64,000 nucleotides of DNA from contig NZ_JAHTBL010000001.1 of assembly GCF_020177595.1 (NCBI RefSeq), positions 496,001 through 560,000 on the forward strand. Direction: 5' to 3'. Made by a program: the position numbers and the translations under genes. Positions within the stretch are counted from its first letter, which is position 1. The number at the start of each line of letters is the position of its first letter. Below the pieces are notes generated by a model. It was not told where the DNA came from, did not search any database, and was given only the letters and a program-made list of their open reading frames with translations. Positions 1 to 7,388 of the stretch are shown here, piece by piece. Origin of the DNA: Cognatishimia sp. MH4019 (lineage in GTDB: Bacteria; Pseudomonadota; Alphaproteobacteria; Rhodobacterales; Rhodobacteraceae).

Positions 1-1137
1 GAACTGGACGTTCTCAACGCCAAAGCCAAACTCCGTCTGAGGCTTTACATCGAAATCGAGCGTTACCGTCGTTGTTTGCGACACGCCAGAGCCGCCATTG
101 CCCGCGCCACGCAACTCAAGCGATGAATCGCTGGCAAAGGGTTCGGAGCCTTCGCGATATTGCGGAGCGGTGCTGCCTTCAGCAGAGTTAAGCCCGCCAT
201 CATCCGAGATACTGACCGTTACGTTGACCGACCCGGTATCTTGGGTGAAGCCCCCGCTTAGATCGACACCATCGCCGCCGGCTGTGGTCCAGTTCAGGCT
301 CTCGCTCAGCTGGGTCGAAACCTGACTGTCGCCAAAAATCGTGTCGTCGCCCGCACCGGCCACAACCGTGTCATTGCCCGAGCCACCATAAATAGTGTCA
401 TCGCCCTGCCCGGACGTGATGGTGTCATTGCCTTGCCCGCCATAGACAATGTCGTCATTGGGCCCCTCGCCCGGCAAAAACCCGTCATTGCCGTCGATCT
501 CGTCGCCATTCTCGTCGGTATATCCGCCGCCGATGACATCATCGCCTGCGGTGCCAGACACATAACCATCCGGCACAGCGCCCGTTTCTCCAGCAGCATT
601 TGCTGTGGGGCTTCCCTCTGTCAGATCGCCATTGCCGTCGCGCTGGATCGAGGTGCCGTTGACAACGCTGGTGTTGATTGTCTCGGTGCCGACATCCGTG
701 GTGCCGGGGAAACCGCTGGGCAGCGAGGGATTGGGTGGATCGCCGTAAGCAACCGCCACATATTCGCCGCTGCTGGTATCCACCAGAAAGATCGTGTCGT
801 TCTGCGTGCCTTCGCCATCGGGGAGGAAGTTGACGCTGTTGTTATTCGTGGCCTCAAAGACGCCCGCCGGGGGTGTGCCGACATGTTCGCCGATAATTGT
901 AGCGGTCCCGCCTGCGGGGATCGCATCGGTCGGGCCGAAGCTGTAAAGCAATCCTTCAGTCGCTGACCAAACCTCATACCCTGCAAGAGAGACCGCCGAT
1001 CCGCTGGCATTCTGGATCTCAACGAACTCGTCGGCCTTGTTGGCCACGCCGTCACCATCGACATCTACGGCATTGGCACCGGCGTTGTCGGCCATAATCT
1101 CACTGATAAACAACACACCATTTAGAAAATTGGCCAT
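1..1137 (-). CDS. Lamin-tail domain / RTX calcium-binding secreted protein (3' part missing)
   Basis: The frame is open from the ATG at 1137 to the left edge, giving 379 codons without a stop, so the C-terminus lies outside the window. Residues about 8-130 (ISEIMADNAG, DEFVEIQNAS, VSLAGYEVW) look like a lamin-tail (LTD) domain. They are followed by nonapeptide repeats of RTX type at about residues 230-270 (GGQGNDTI, SGQGDDTI, GGSGNDTV, AGAGDDTI), which bind calcium in the beta-roll. A beta-sandwich-like region continues to the edge. There is no Sec signal peptide, as expected for type I secretion with a C-terminal signal. Family knowledge suggests an extracellular or surface protein; the enzymatic role, if any, would be in the missing part. 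Confidence 0.85.
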   Translation of the reverse strand, partial: MANFLNGVLFISEIMADNAGANAVDVDGDGVANKADEFVEIQNASGSAVSLAGYEVWSATEGLLYSFGPTDAIPAGGTATIIGEHVGTPPAGVFEATNNNSVNFLPDGEGTQNDTIFLVDTSSGEYVAVAYGDPPNPSLPSGFPGTTDVGTETINTSVVNGTSIQRDGNGDLTEGSPTANAAGETGAVPDGYVSGTAGDDVIGGGYTDENGDEIDGNDGFLPGEGPNDDIVYGGQGNDTITSGQGDDTIYGGSGNDTVVAGAGDDTIFGDSQVSTQLSESLNWTTAGGDGVDLSGGFTQDTGSVNVTVSISDDGGLNSAEGSTAPQYREGSEPFASDSSLELRGAGNGGSGVSQTTTVTLDFDVKPQTEFGFGVENVQF

Positions 1138-1631
1138 CTGCAGCGCCCCTGAAGGTTAGTTTATAGTGATCAGACAATCGCGGACGAGAGAGGCATGAAT
1201 TGGACAAAACTAAGTATAGAGTGTCATGGTTTTTTGGCATTTAAGTGAAACGCTGGCATTCCTCGATTACGCGAACGGCGAAAATGTTCGGTAAAGCCTT
1301 ATTTTTCAGCTTTTATCCTTCCTTCGGACGGCGATCCAGAGCTGGAAAGGGTCATCTCATTTTCGCCTCAATCGTCGCTATTTCTTGGAAAAAAGAACCA
1401 GTCTGATGCGGTCTTCTACCGAGACCGTCATGCGCTTGCAACGGCAGGATGAAATGCATGGTAAGATGTCTCCCTCGCCGCGTATCTGTGCAGCCTCTTC
1501 AAAGCAGACTCGATGCTTTAACCTGGGCTCAAACCGGCTTAGGCTGGCCCCAATTGGGTCGCAGAGCATCCTGCCACAAGGCCCTTCCCGATCGGATGCT
1601 CCGATCCAACGTCATAAACTGGGAGTCACGC
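1138..1631. other. 494-bp intergenic region without a recognisable gene
   Basis: This lies between the divergently transcribed RTX gene and the choline importer, so it should hold both promoters. I find no convincing ORF and no tRNA-like fold. Visible elements are a perfect 10-bp palindrome CCCAATTGGG at 1549-1558 and a strong inverted repeat at 1590-1606 (listed separately). Open frames here (for example 1378-1569 minus) lack a ribosome binding site and any familiar composition. Confidence 0.6.
1590..1606. promoter_or_regulatory. Inverted repeat in the choX leader
   Basis: GATCGGA and TCCGATC form perfect 7-bp arms around a 3-base centre (TGC). The repeat ends 25 bp before the choX start codon, just ahead of the ribosome binding site. 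It could be an operator for a regulator such as a TetR-type BetI, or an RNA hairpin; the sequence alone does not decide. Confidence 0.4.
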
Positions 1632-2558
1632 ATGTCCTTCAAAACCACCACCGCAACGCTTGCCCTGATCGCGTCCGCCGGCCTCGCCCAGGCTGATTGC
1701 GGCACCGTCACCTTCTCGGACGTGGGCTGGACCGACATCACGGCCACCACGGCCGCAACATCCGTCGTGCTCAACGCGCTTGGCTATGAGGTGGACGTCA
1801 AGGTCCTCTCCGTGCCAGTGACCTACTCGTCGATGGCGGCAGGTGATATCGATGTTTTCTTGGGCAACTGGATGCCCACGATGGAGGCTGATATCGCCCC
1901 CTACCGTGAAGCAGGCACCGTGGATACGGTTCGCGAAAACCTGACCGGCGCGAAATATACGCTGGCCACAAATGCCGCTGGGGCTGCTCTTGGGATTGCA
2001 GACTTCGCTGATATCGCGACCCATATCGACGCGCTGGAAGGCAATATCTACGGCATTGAGCCGGGCAATGACGGCAACCGTTTGATCCTCGATATGATCT
2101 CGGCCAATGCCTTTGGGCTTGAAGAATTCGAGGTGCGCGAAAGTTCCGAGCAAGGCATGCTGGCCCAAGTGGATCGGGCCACGAAACGCGACGAGCCGGT
2201 GATTTTCCTCGGGTGGGAACCCCACCCGATGAACGCCAATTTCGACCTCACCTACCTGACTGGTGGTGATGACTATTTCGGCCCCGATCTGGGCGGTGCC
2301 ACGATCTACACCAATACCCGCGCAGGTTATGTCGCGGAATGTCCCAATGTTGGCGCGCTGCTGAATAATCTTGAGTTCTCCCTCCCGATGGAGAACGAGA
2401 TTATGGGCGCAATCCTGAATGATGGTGCAGACCCTGAAGAGGCCGCGACGGAATGGCTGAAGGCTAATCCGGATATGTATACGTCTTGGCTTGATGGTGT
2501 GACGACCGTTGATGGCGGCGACGCGGTCGCAGCGGTCAAAGCCTCTCTTGGTATGTAA
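1632..2558 (+). CDS. choX: Choline ABC transporter, periplasmic binding protein
   Basis: The 308-residue precursor has a signal peptide ending near residue 21 (GLAQA). It belongs to the OpuAC/ProX glycine-betaine/choline binding family. The aromatic box known from Sinorhizobium ChoX (W43, W90, Y119, W205) is present with a constant offset of ten: W33, W80, Y109 and W195, and D35 corresponds to D45. This favours choline or acetylcholine over betaine. The ATG at 1632 is chosen because it follows a GGGAG ribosome binding site and begins the signal peptide; the frame is open further upstream but without signal sequence character. It is first in a choX-choW-choV operon. Expected role: high-affinity choline capture for osmoprotection or as carbon and nitrogen source. 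Confidence 0.92.
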   Translation: MSFKTTTATLALIASAGLAQADCGTVTFSDVGWTDITATTAATSVVLNALGYEVDVKVLSVPVTYSSMAAGDIDVFLGNWMPTMEADIAPYREAGTVDTVRENLTGAKYTLATNAAGAALGIADFADIATHIDALEGNIYGIEPGNDGNRLILDMISANAFGLEEFEVRESSEQGMLAQVDRATKRDEPVIFLGWEPHPMNANFDLTYLTGGDDYFGPDLGGATIYTNTRAGYVAECPNVGALLNNLEFSLPMENEIMGAILNDGADPEEAATEWLKANPDMYTSWLDGVTTVDGGDAVAAVKASLGM

Positions 2559-2559
2559 A

Positions 2560-2594
2560 AAGAACGGCCTTGCAATGGCTTGCGGGGCCTTCTT
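2560..2594 (+). terminator. Stem-loop between choX and choW (attenuator-like)
   Basis: AAGAA..GGCC pairs with GGCC..TTCTT, with a CG-versus-GG irregularity inside the stem. It lies immediately after the choX stop codon and before choW. Such hairpins commonly stabilise or partly terminate the binding-protein mRNA so that the binding protein is made in excess. Confidence 0.45.
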
Positions 2595-2602
2595 AATCCA
2601 AG

Positions 2603-3436
2603 ATGGATTGGTTGACAGAGACGAAAATTCCCATCGGAAAGGGGGCCGCGGCGGTCTTTGACTGGTTGCAGATCAATGGCGCTTGGTTCTTTGACGGGCT
2701 CGCGCTGGTGATGGAAGGCCTGATTGATGGCGTGTTGTGGGTGCTCCAAACGCCCCACCCATTTGTCATCATCTTGGCCTTTGCCGCGATCACCTATGCG
2801 ATCCAGCGCAGCTGGAAGCTGTCAGTGTTCATCGTGCTCGGCTTCCTCTTCATCCTGAACCAAGGCTATTGGGAAGAGACCACGGAAAGTCTGACACTGG
2901 TCCTGTCGGCCTGTGTGGTTTGTATGGGGCTGGGCGTGCCCATCGGCATCGCCATGGCCCATCGCCCCCGTCTTTTCCGCGCGGCACGCCCGGTGCTCGA
3001 CCTGATGCAGACCCTGCCTACGTTCGTCTATCTCATTCCTGCTATTGTCTTTTTTGGCATCGGCATGGTGCCCGGTCTGATTGCGACGGTCATTTTTGTG
3101 CTGCCAGCACCGATCCGGCTAACCCATCTTGGCGTCACCTCAACGCCCACGCCTTTACTGGAGGCCGCAGACGCGTTCGGAGCCACCCCCAGCCAGAAGC
3201 TCTGGAAGGTGGAATTGCCCTACGCCCTGCCCCAAATCATGGCCGGGTTGAACCAGACGATCATGCTGTCACTGTCGATGGTCGTCATCGCAGCCCTTGT
3301 GGGAGCTGATGGTTTGGGCGTTCCCGTGGTGCGCGCGCTCAACCAAGTAAACACCGCTCTGGGCTTTGAATCCGGTTTCATTATCGTAGTTGTCGCGATC
3401 ATGCTGGACCGCATGCTGCGGGTCACCCGAAAATGA
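2603..3436 (+). CDS. choW: Choline ABC transporter, permease
   Basis: The 277-residue protein has several hydrophobic segments and the BPD_transp_1 fold of ProW/OpuAB. The cytoplasmic coupling helix region is seen around EAADAFGATPSQKLWKVELP, the EAA loop that docks on the ATPase. The N-terminal part (about 1-60) precedes the conserved transmembrane domain as in other ChoW/ProW proteins. It ends with a 4-bp ATGA overlap with choV, showing translational coupling. Role: membrane channel of the choline importer. Confidence 0.92.
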   Translation: MDWLTETKIPIGKGAAAVFDWLQINGAWFFDGLALVMEGLIDGVLWVLQTPHPFVIILAFAAITYAIQRSWKLSVFIVLGFLFILNQGYWEETTESLTLVLSACVVCMGLGVPIGIAMAHRPRLFRAARPVLDLMQTLPTFVYLIPAIVFFGIGMVPGLIATVIFVLPAPIRLTHLGVTSTPTPLLEAADAFGATPSQKLWKVELPYALPQIMAGLNQTIMLSLSMVVIAALVGADGLGVPVVRALNQVNTALGFESGFIIVVVAIMLDRMLRVTRK

Positions 3437-4446
3437 GTATCGCTGTTGAAATATCCAATGTTTCTATCGTTTTCGGAGACAAACCTAAAGTCGCTTTACC
3501 CTTGATGGATGAAGGGCAGTCGCGTGCAGAAGTCGCCGCAGATTGCGGACAGGTTCTTGGCGTTCATGACTGCACCCTGTCGATTGAGGAGGGTGAAACG
3601 CTTGTGCTGATGGGCCTCTCCGGCTCCGGCAAATCCACGCTTCTACGTGCGATTAACGGCCTCAACCCCGTCGTGCGCGGTCATGTGGAGGTCAACGATG
3701 GCGGCCGCATGGTTGATGTCACCAACGCTTCTTCGAAGCAGTTGCGCCATATCCGACAGCACCGCGTTGCAATGGTCTTCCAACAGTTTGGCCTGCTGCC
3801 TTGGCGCACCGTATCAGAGAATGTCGGTCTGGGGCTCGAACTGATGGGAGCACCCAAAGACACCCGTCAAGCCTGCGTCGCTGCCCAGCTAGAGCTTGTG
3901 GGCCTCACCGATTGGGCGAACAAGAAAGTAGGCGAGCTGTCGGGCGGTATGCAGCAACGCGTGGGCTTGGCCCGTGCTTTCGCCAATGAAGCCCCGATCC
4001 TGCTGATGGACGAACCCTTCTCTGCCCTCGACCCGCTGATCCGAACGCGGCTTCAAGATGAGTTGCTTGAGGTGCAAGAGCGCCTCAAACGCACCATTGT
4101 CTTTGTCAGTCATGACCTTGATGAGGCCTTCAAGATCGGTGACCGCATCGCCATCATGGAAGGCGGGCGCATCGTGCAATGCGGCACTCCACAGGATATC
4201 TTCACCAATCCGGTGAATGATTATGTTGCTGATTTCGTTGCCAATATGAATCCGCTTGGAGTGCTGACCGCCGCTGACGTCATGGGGCCGGCGAAAGGCC
4301 GACCTGCTCGAACCGTGGCGGCAGATTTGCCCGTCAAAGAGGTCATGCAATCGCTTGGCGAAAACGCCACTTTGGGGGTCTCGGATGGTGGTAATATCGT
4401 CGGAACGGTGACCAAGGATGACGTCCTGAAGCGGCTTTCCACTTAG
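3433..4446 (+). CDS. choV: Choline ABC transporter, ATP-binding protein
   Basis: This 337-residue ATPase belongs to the ProV/OpuAA family. The Walker A motif is GLSGSGKST, the signature LSGGMQQRV, and Walker B LLMDEPFSALDP followed by the switch histidine in VFVSHDLDEA. After about residue 275 there is a single CBS-like stretch (LPVKEVMQSLGEN..GTVTKDDVL), the regulatory tail typical of this family. It overlaps choW by 4 bp, and its stop region overlaps the convergent creatininase-family gene by 4 bp (4443-4446). Confidence 0.92.
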   Translation: MSIAVEISNVSIVFGDKPKVALPLMDEGQSRAEVAADCGQVLGVHDCTLSIEEGETLVLMGLSGSGKSTLLRAINGLNPVVRGHVEVNDGGRMVDVTNASSKQLRHIRQHRVAMVFQQFGLLPWRTVSENVGLGLELMGAPKDTRQACVAAQLELVGLTDWANKKVGELSGGMQQRVGLARAFANEAPILLMDEPFSALDPLIRTRLQDELLEVQERLKRTIVFVSHDLDEAFKIGDRIAIMEGGRIVQCGTPQDIFTNPVNDYVADFVANMNPLGVLTAADVMGPAKGRPARTVAADLPVKEVMQSLGENATLGVSDGGNIVGTVTKDDVLKRLST

Positions 4447-5210
4447 TCCGGCAGTCTCTCGGCCACCACTTTTTGCAACAGATCGATAAAACCCGCGACC
4501 TGATGGTCGATGGTCATCTTGCCCTTCTCCGCCGTCGCCAGATGCGCATCGCCAACTGTTCCAGCAGGGTTCAGATCGCTGGAAATCCAGCCATAGGACA
4601 CCGGTCCAATCGGCGAGATTGCTCCGCCCTCCGCGGTAGAACGAAAATCCTCAGCCACGCTCATATCGACCAGCTCAGGCCGCAACGCCAGCATGACCGA
4701 CGTCTCCAAATCGCCACCATGAATGCCAAAGGTCGCCTCACGCTCTGAATAAATGCCATCTGGTTTGCCAAAACTGCCCCACTGGCACTTCACGGCCAGC
4801 ATCCGCGCCTGCACCCGCAATTCGCGCGACAGGATCGAGATCAGGTCCAGATTGCCCCCATGGGAGTTCACGATCACAATCTTGCGGACCCCGGCGCGCG
4901 CCACCGATAGCCCGATCTCGGTCCAGGCGCGCAGGGCGTTTTCGGCGCTGATGGTGAGCGTTCCGGGCGCATGTAAATGCTCGTTCGATTTGCCAACGGC
5001 TTGGATCGGCAGGACGCGCAGATCAAGATCCTCAGGACAGTTCTGGCGCAGCGCGTCCAGCATCCCGTCCATTATCATCGTGTCGACGCCTACGGGCAAA
5101 TGTGGCCCGTGCTGTTCGATGGCCGCTGTGGGCAGGATGGCCACCGTCTTCATCGGGTCGATTTGGTCGTATTCCGTGGTGCGGTAGTCCGCCCAATCCA
5201 GCCGTCGCAT
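4443..5210 (-). CDS. Creatininase-family amidohydrolase
   Basis: The 255-residue protein matches the creatininase/MftE/ArfB fold. Metal-site residues E32, H34 and D43 are in AIEQHGPHLPVGVD, a histidine at 117 in NSHGGN, and a late acid in GIHGGDLETS. True creatininases carry HYEN where this protein has HGGN, the form seen in other family members that cleave amides or formamides, so creatinine is not a safe substrate call. It is the last gene of the nine-gene minus-strand operon. The ATG at 5210 shares one base with the preceding stop (TGATG); a TTG at 5213 is also in frame. Likely role: hydrolysis of a C-N bond in the degradation pathway encoded upstream. Confidence 0.8.
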   Translation of the reverse strand: MRRLDWADYRTTEYDQIDPMKTVAILPTAAIEQHGPHLPVGVDTMIMDGMLDALRQNCPEDLDLRVLPIQAVGKSNEHLHAPGTLTISAENALRAWTEIGLSVARAGVRKIVIVNSHGGNLDLISILSRELRVQARMLAVKCQWGSFGKPDGIYSEREATFGIHGGDLETSVMLALRPELVDMSVAEDFRSTAEGGAISPIGPVSYGWISSDLNPAGTVGDAHLATAEKGKMTIDHQVAGFIDLLQKVVAERLPD

Positions 5211-6127
5211 CAAAGCTCTTTCGGTGTGTAGGTCGCATCAAGCCGCGAGCGCAGATAGTCCGCACCCGTAACCGGCGGGTATTTCGGCTCTCCCGTCCCG
5301 GGCAGCGCGGAGACCACCGCATCAGGATCAGGATCGAGGAAGAACGCTATGGATTTACGCGCTTTTTTCGGCGCGAGCACCCGGTGGGGCGTGCTGACAT
5401 AGATATCATTGGACCACCGCATCAGACAATCACCGATATTGACCACATAAGCCCCTTCGACATGAGGGACATCCGTCCAATCGCCGCCGCGTGGGCGCAC
5501 TTGCAGGCCCGGCTCGCCATCAGTCATCAGGAGCGTGACAGACCCGTAATCCGTATGCGCGCCCGCACCGATCCCCGCGCCGGGCATCGCGGGATAAGAC
5601 AGCATCCGCAGCGTCGACATTGGCGCCGAGAAACTGGACGCAAAGTGATCATCGGCCAGCCCCAGATCGCGGGCAATCGCCTTGTGCAGGCTCACGCCAA
5701 GGTTCTGAACGGCATCGAAATATTGCAGCAGTGTCTCTTTGAACCCCGGCAAATCAGGCCAGAGGTTCACGCCGCGAAATGGCTCTCCGGCCAACACACG
5801 CGGATCGTCGGGCGACAGATCGAGCCCGATATTGAAAGCCTCTTTCTGATCCACCTGCCCCGAGGTCTCATCTAGGCTTTCGCTACCCATCTGCGCCCAA
5901 CCGCGATTATGCGGATTGTTCAGGATCGACAGCGGGGCCTTATCGGTCTCAGGCAACGCAAAGAAACTGTCCGCCTGAGTGAATACATCTTCGATCAAAG
6001 GAGCCGCCACCCCATGCCCTTTGAGCAAAAAGAACCCCGGCCCGCGCGCCGCCTGCCCCAGATCGGCAACAAAACCGTCCGTATCCGTGCCACCTGAAAA
6101 GCGGCTCCAGTCAAGGACAGGGATCAT
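5210..6127 (-). CDS. 2-oxoglutarate/Fe(II) oxygenase, isopenicillin N synthase-like
   Basis: The 305-residue enzyme carries the IPNS/2OG-FeII oxygenase fold: N-terminal DIOX_N region (IPVLDWSRF, GPGFFLLKGHGV) and the iron triad H-x-D..H in GAHTDYGSVTLL and VSTPHRV. An arginine in ARKSIAFFLDP would bind 2-oxoglutarate. The family includes fungal thymine 7-hydroxylase and plant and bacterial small-molecule hydroxylases. The ATG at 6127 overlaps the previous stop by 4 bp; the open frame continues further upstream but there it is a shadow of the neighbouring gene. In context it probably hydroxylates or demethylates the imported compound or an intermediate. Confidence 0.82.
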   Translation of the reverse strand: MIPVLDWSRFSGGTDTDGFVADLGQAARGPGFFLLKGHGVAAPLIEDVFTQADSFFALPETDKAPLSILNNPHNRGWAQMGSESLDETSGQVDQKEAFNIGLDLSPDDPRVLAGEPFRGVNLWPDLPGFKETLLQYFDAVQNLGVSLHKAIARDLGLADDHFASSFSAPMSTLRMLSYPAMPGAGIGAGAHTDYGSVTLLMTDGEPGLQVRPRGGDWTDVPHVEGAYVVNIGDCLMRWSNDIYVSTPHRVLAPKKARKSIAFFLDPDPDAVVSALPGTGEPKYPPVTGADYLRSRLDATYTPKEL

Positions 6128-6762
6128 GCGGGCACTCCTTTGCCATGGCCCTTTCGTTGAGGGCTCTGGTCGATGAACCTGTCCATCTTGCGCGCGACAA
6201 CCGCCAGATGCTTGGCGCGGCTCTGAGGGGTAGAGCTGTCCATCAGATGATGCGCTGCATAGGTCGTCTTGCAGCCCTTCGCACAGATTAGCCGCACGCC
6301 GCGCTGCAGGGTCCGCCGCCCCGGCGCCCCGATCAGCCGCGTCAGCCACCAGGACGCCCCACAGGTCGTGAAGATGCCTAGACGGGTCACATTGGTCAGC
6401 CCTGCGCGGATATCGGCATTCTCGGCATCCGGCATCAGGAATGCAACACCGGGCACCAGAACGCGGTCCAGCCAGCCTTTGAGCATCGCAGGCAACCCGT
6501 ACCACCATGTCGGATAGACAAAGATCAGCGTATCGCACCAGCGCAGATCATCCACATGGCGTGCAACAGGGTCGCAATTGCAGCTGGTATCCTCATAAAT
6601 CTCCAGCTCATGGGCGCTCAGCACAGGCGAGAACCCTTCCTTGTAAAGATCAATCAGCCGGACTTCAGCCCCGGCCCCATGCAGCTTTTCCAGAACTGTA
6701 TCCCGAACGGCCGAATTGAAGCTGCCGTCCTTTGGGTGCGAATAAACCACGAGCGCGCGCAT
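6124..6762 (-). CDS. NAD(P)H-dependent oxidoreductase, flavodoxin-like fold (copy 2)
   Basis: The 212-residue protein starts MRALVVYSHPKDGSFN, the FMN phosphate loop of the Flavodoxin_2/NQO family, and has the second signature PTWWYGLPAMLKGWLDRV. It is a paralogue of the gene just upstream (6763-7347), from which it follows with no gap. It contains a cysteine-rich stretch near residue 165 (LICAKGCKTTY) and ends in a basic tail. Expected to be an FMN or FAD quinone or flavin reductase in the cytoplasm; in this operon it may supply electrons to another enzyme or reduce a pathway intermediate. Confidence 0.82.
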   Translation of the reverse strand: MRALVVYSHPKDGSFNSAVRDTVLEKLHGAGAEVRLIDLYKEGFSPVLSAHELEIYEDTSCNCDPVARHVDDLRWCDTLIFVYPTWWYGLPAMLKGWLDRVLVPGVAFLMPDAENADIRAGLTNVTRLGIFTTCGASWWLTRLIGAPGRRTLQRGVRLICAKGCKTTYAAHHLMDSSTPQSRAKHLAVVARKMDRFIDQSPQRKGHGKGVPA

Positions 6763-7347
6763 TCAGAATGCCTCCATCTCAGCGTTGACCTTGCGAAGAA
6801 AGGCGTCGCGAGTCGCGGTAGTGGCCTTGTTCATGTCGTATAATGCGAGATACCGCATTTTTTGCGGGCGGCATACATGCCAAACCGCCCGTGTGACGCA
6901 TTTACGCGGCGGGTCGCCACACAGCATCGCGCGCATCCGCGTCCCGCCATAGGTCGTGACCGCCGCCAGCTTGGTGATATGGCGCAGGTTGGGGCGCACC
7001 TTACCGTCCTCGCCCAGCTTGAAGGAGACACCAGGCAGGAAGACGCGGTCCAAAAACCCTTTCAGAATAGCCGGATAGCCGAAATTCCAGACAGGAAACA
7101 CCATGACCAGCGCATCCGCCGCGCGCACCCGCTCGACATAGCGCGCCACAGGCCCGGTATTGGTCGGCTCATCATGATAGCCGCGTCGCTCGGCCTCGGA
7201 TAAAACCGGGTTGAAGCCTTCCGCGTTCAGGTCGCAATCATCGACGTCCCAACCGCGCCCCTGCAACACCGAAACAACCTCGGAATGCAGCGCGGCCGAG
7301 AAGCTCTCCCCACAAGGATGCGCAAACAAAACCAAAGCCCGTGTCAT
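6763..7347 (-). CDS. NAD(P)H-dependent oxidoreductase, flavodoxin-like fold (copy 1)
   Basis: The 194-residue protein begins MTRALVLFAHPCGESFS and has FPVWNFGYPAILKGFLDRV, the two conserved blocks of the Flavodoxin_2 family. It aligns along its whole length with the following gene, indicating tandem duplication and divergence. The ATG at 7347 follows an AGGGG ribosome binding site. A 24-bp repeated sequence sits between it and the FAD oxidase gene upstream. Its substrate is unknown. Confidence 0.82.
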   Translation of the reverse strand: MTRALVLFAHPCGESFSAALHSEVVSVLQGRGWDVDDCDLNAEGFNPVLSEAERRGYHDEPTNTGPVARYVERVRAADALVMVFPVWNFGYPAILKGFLDRVFLPGVSFKLGEDGKVRPNLRHITKLAAVTTYGGTRMRAMLCGDPPRKCVTRAVWHVCRPQKMRYLALYDMNKATTATRDAFLRKVNAEMEAF

Positions 7348-7358
7348 CTTACCCCTGT

Positions 7359-7382
7359 TTCATCTTTGCAAAAATACTCAAA
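7359..7382 (-). repeat. 24-bp conserved intergenic sequence, copy 1
   Basis: On the minus strand the core reads GAGTATTTTTGCAAAGATG. All 24 bases are identical to 34476-34499 on the plus strand. In both places it fills the junction between two co-directional operon genes and points the same way with respect to transcription. It is AT-rich against a GC-rich background. Function unknown. Confidence 0.8.
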
Positions 7383-7388
7383 GCTGCC

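Noticed and set aside
1378-1569. 63-codon minus-strand ORF in the large intergenic region
   Set aside because: No ribosome binding site, no similarity to known proteins, and a composition expected of noncoding DNA.
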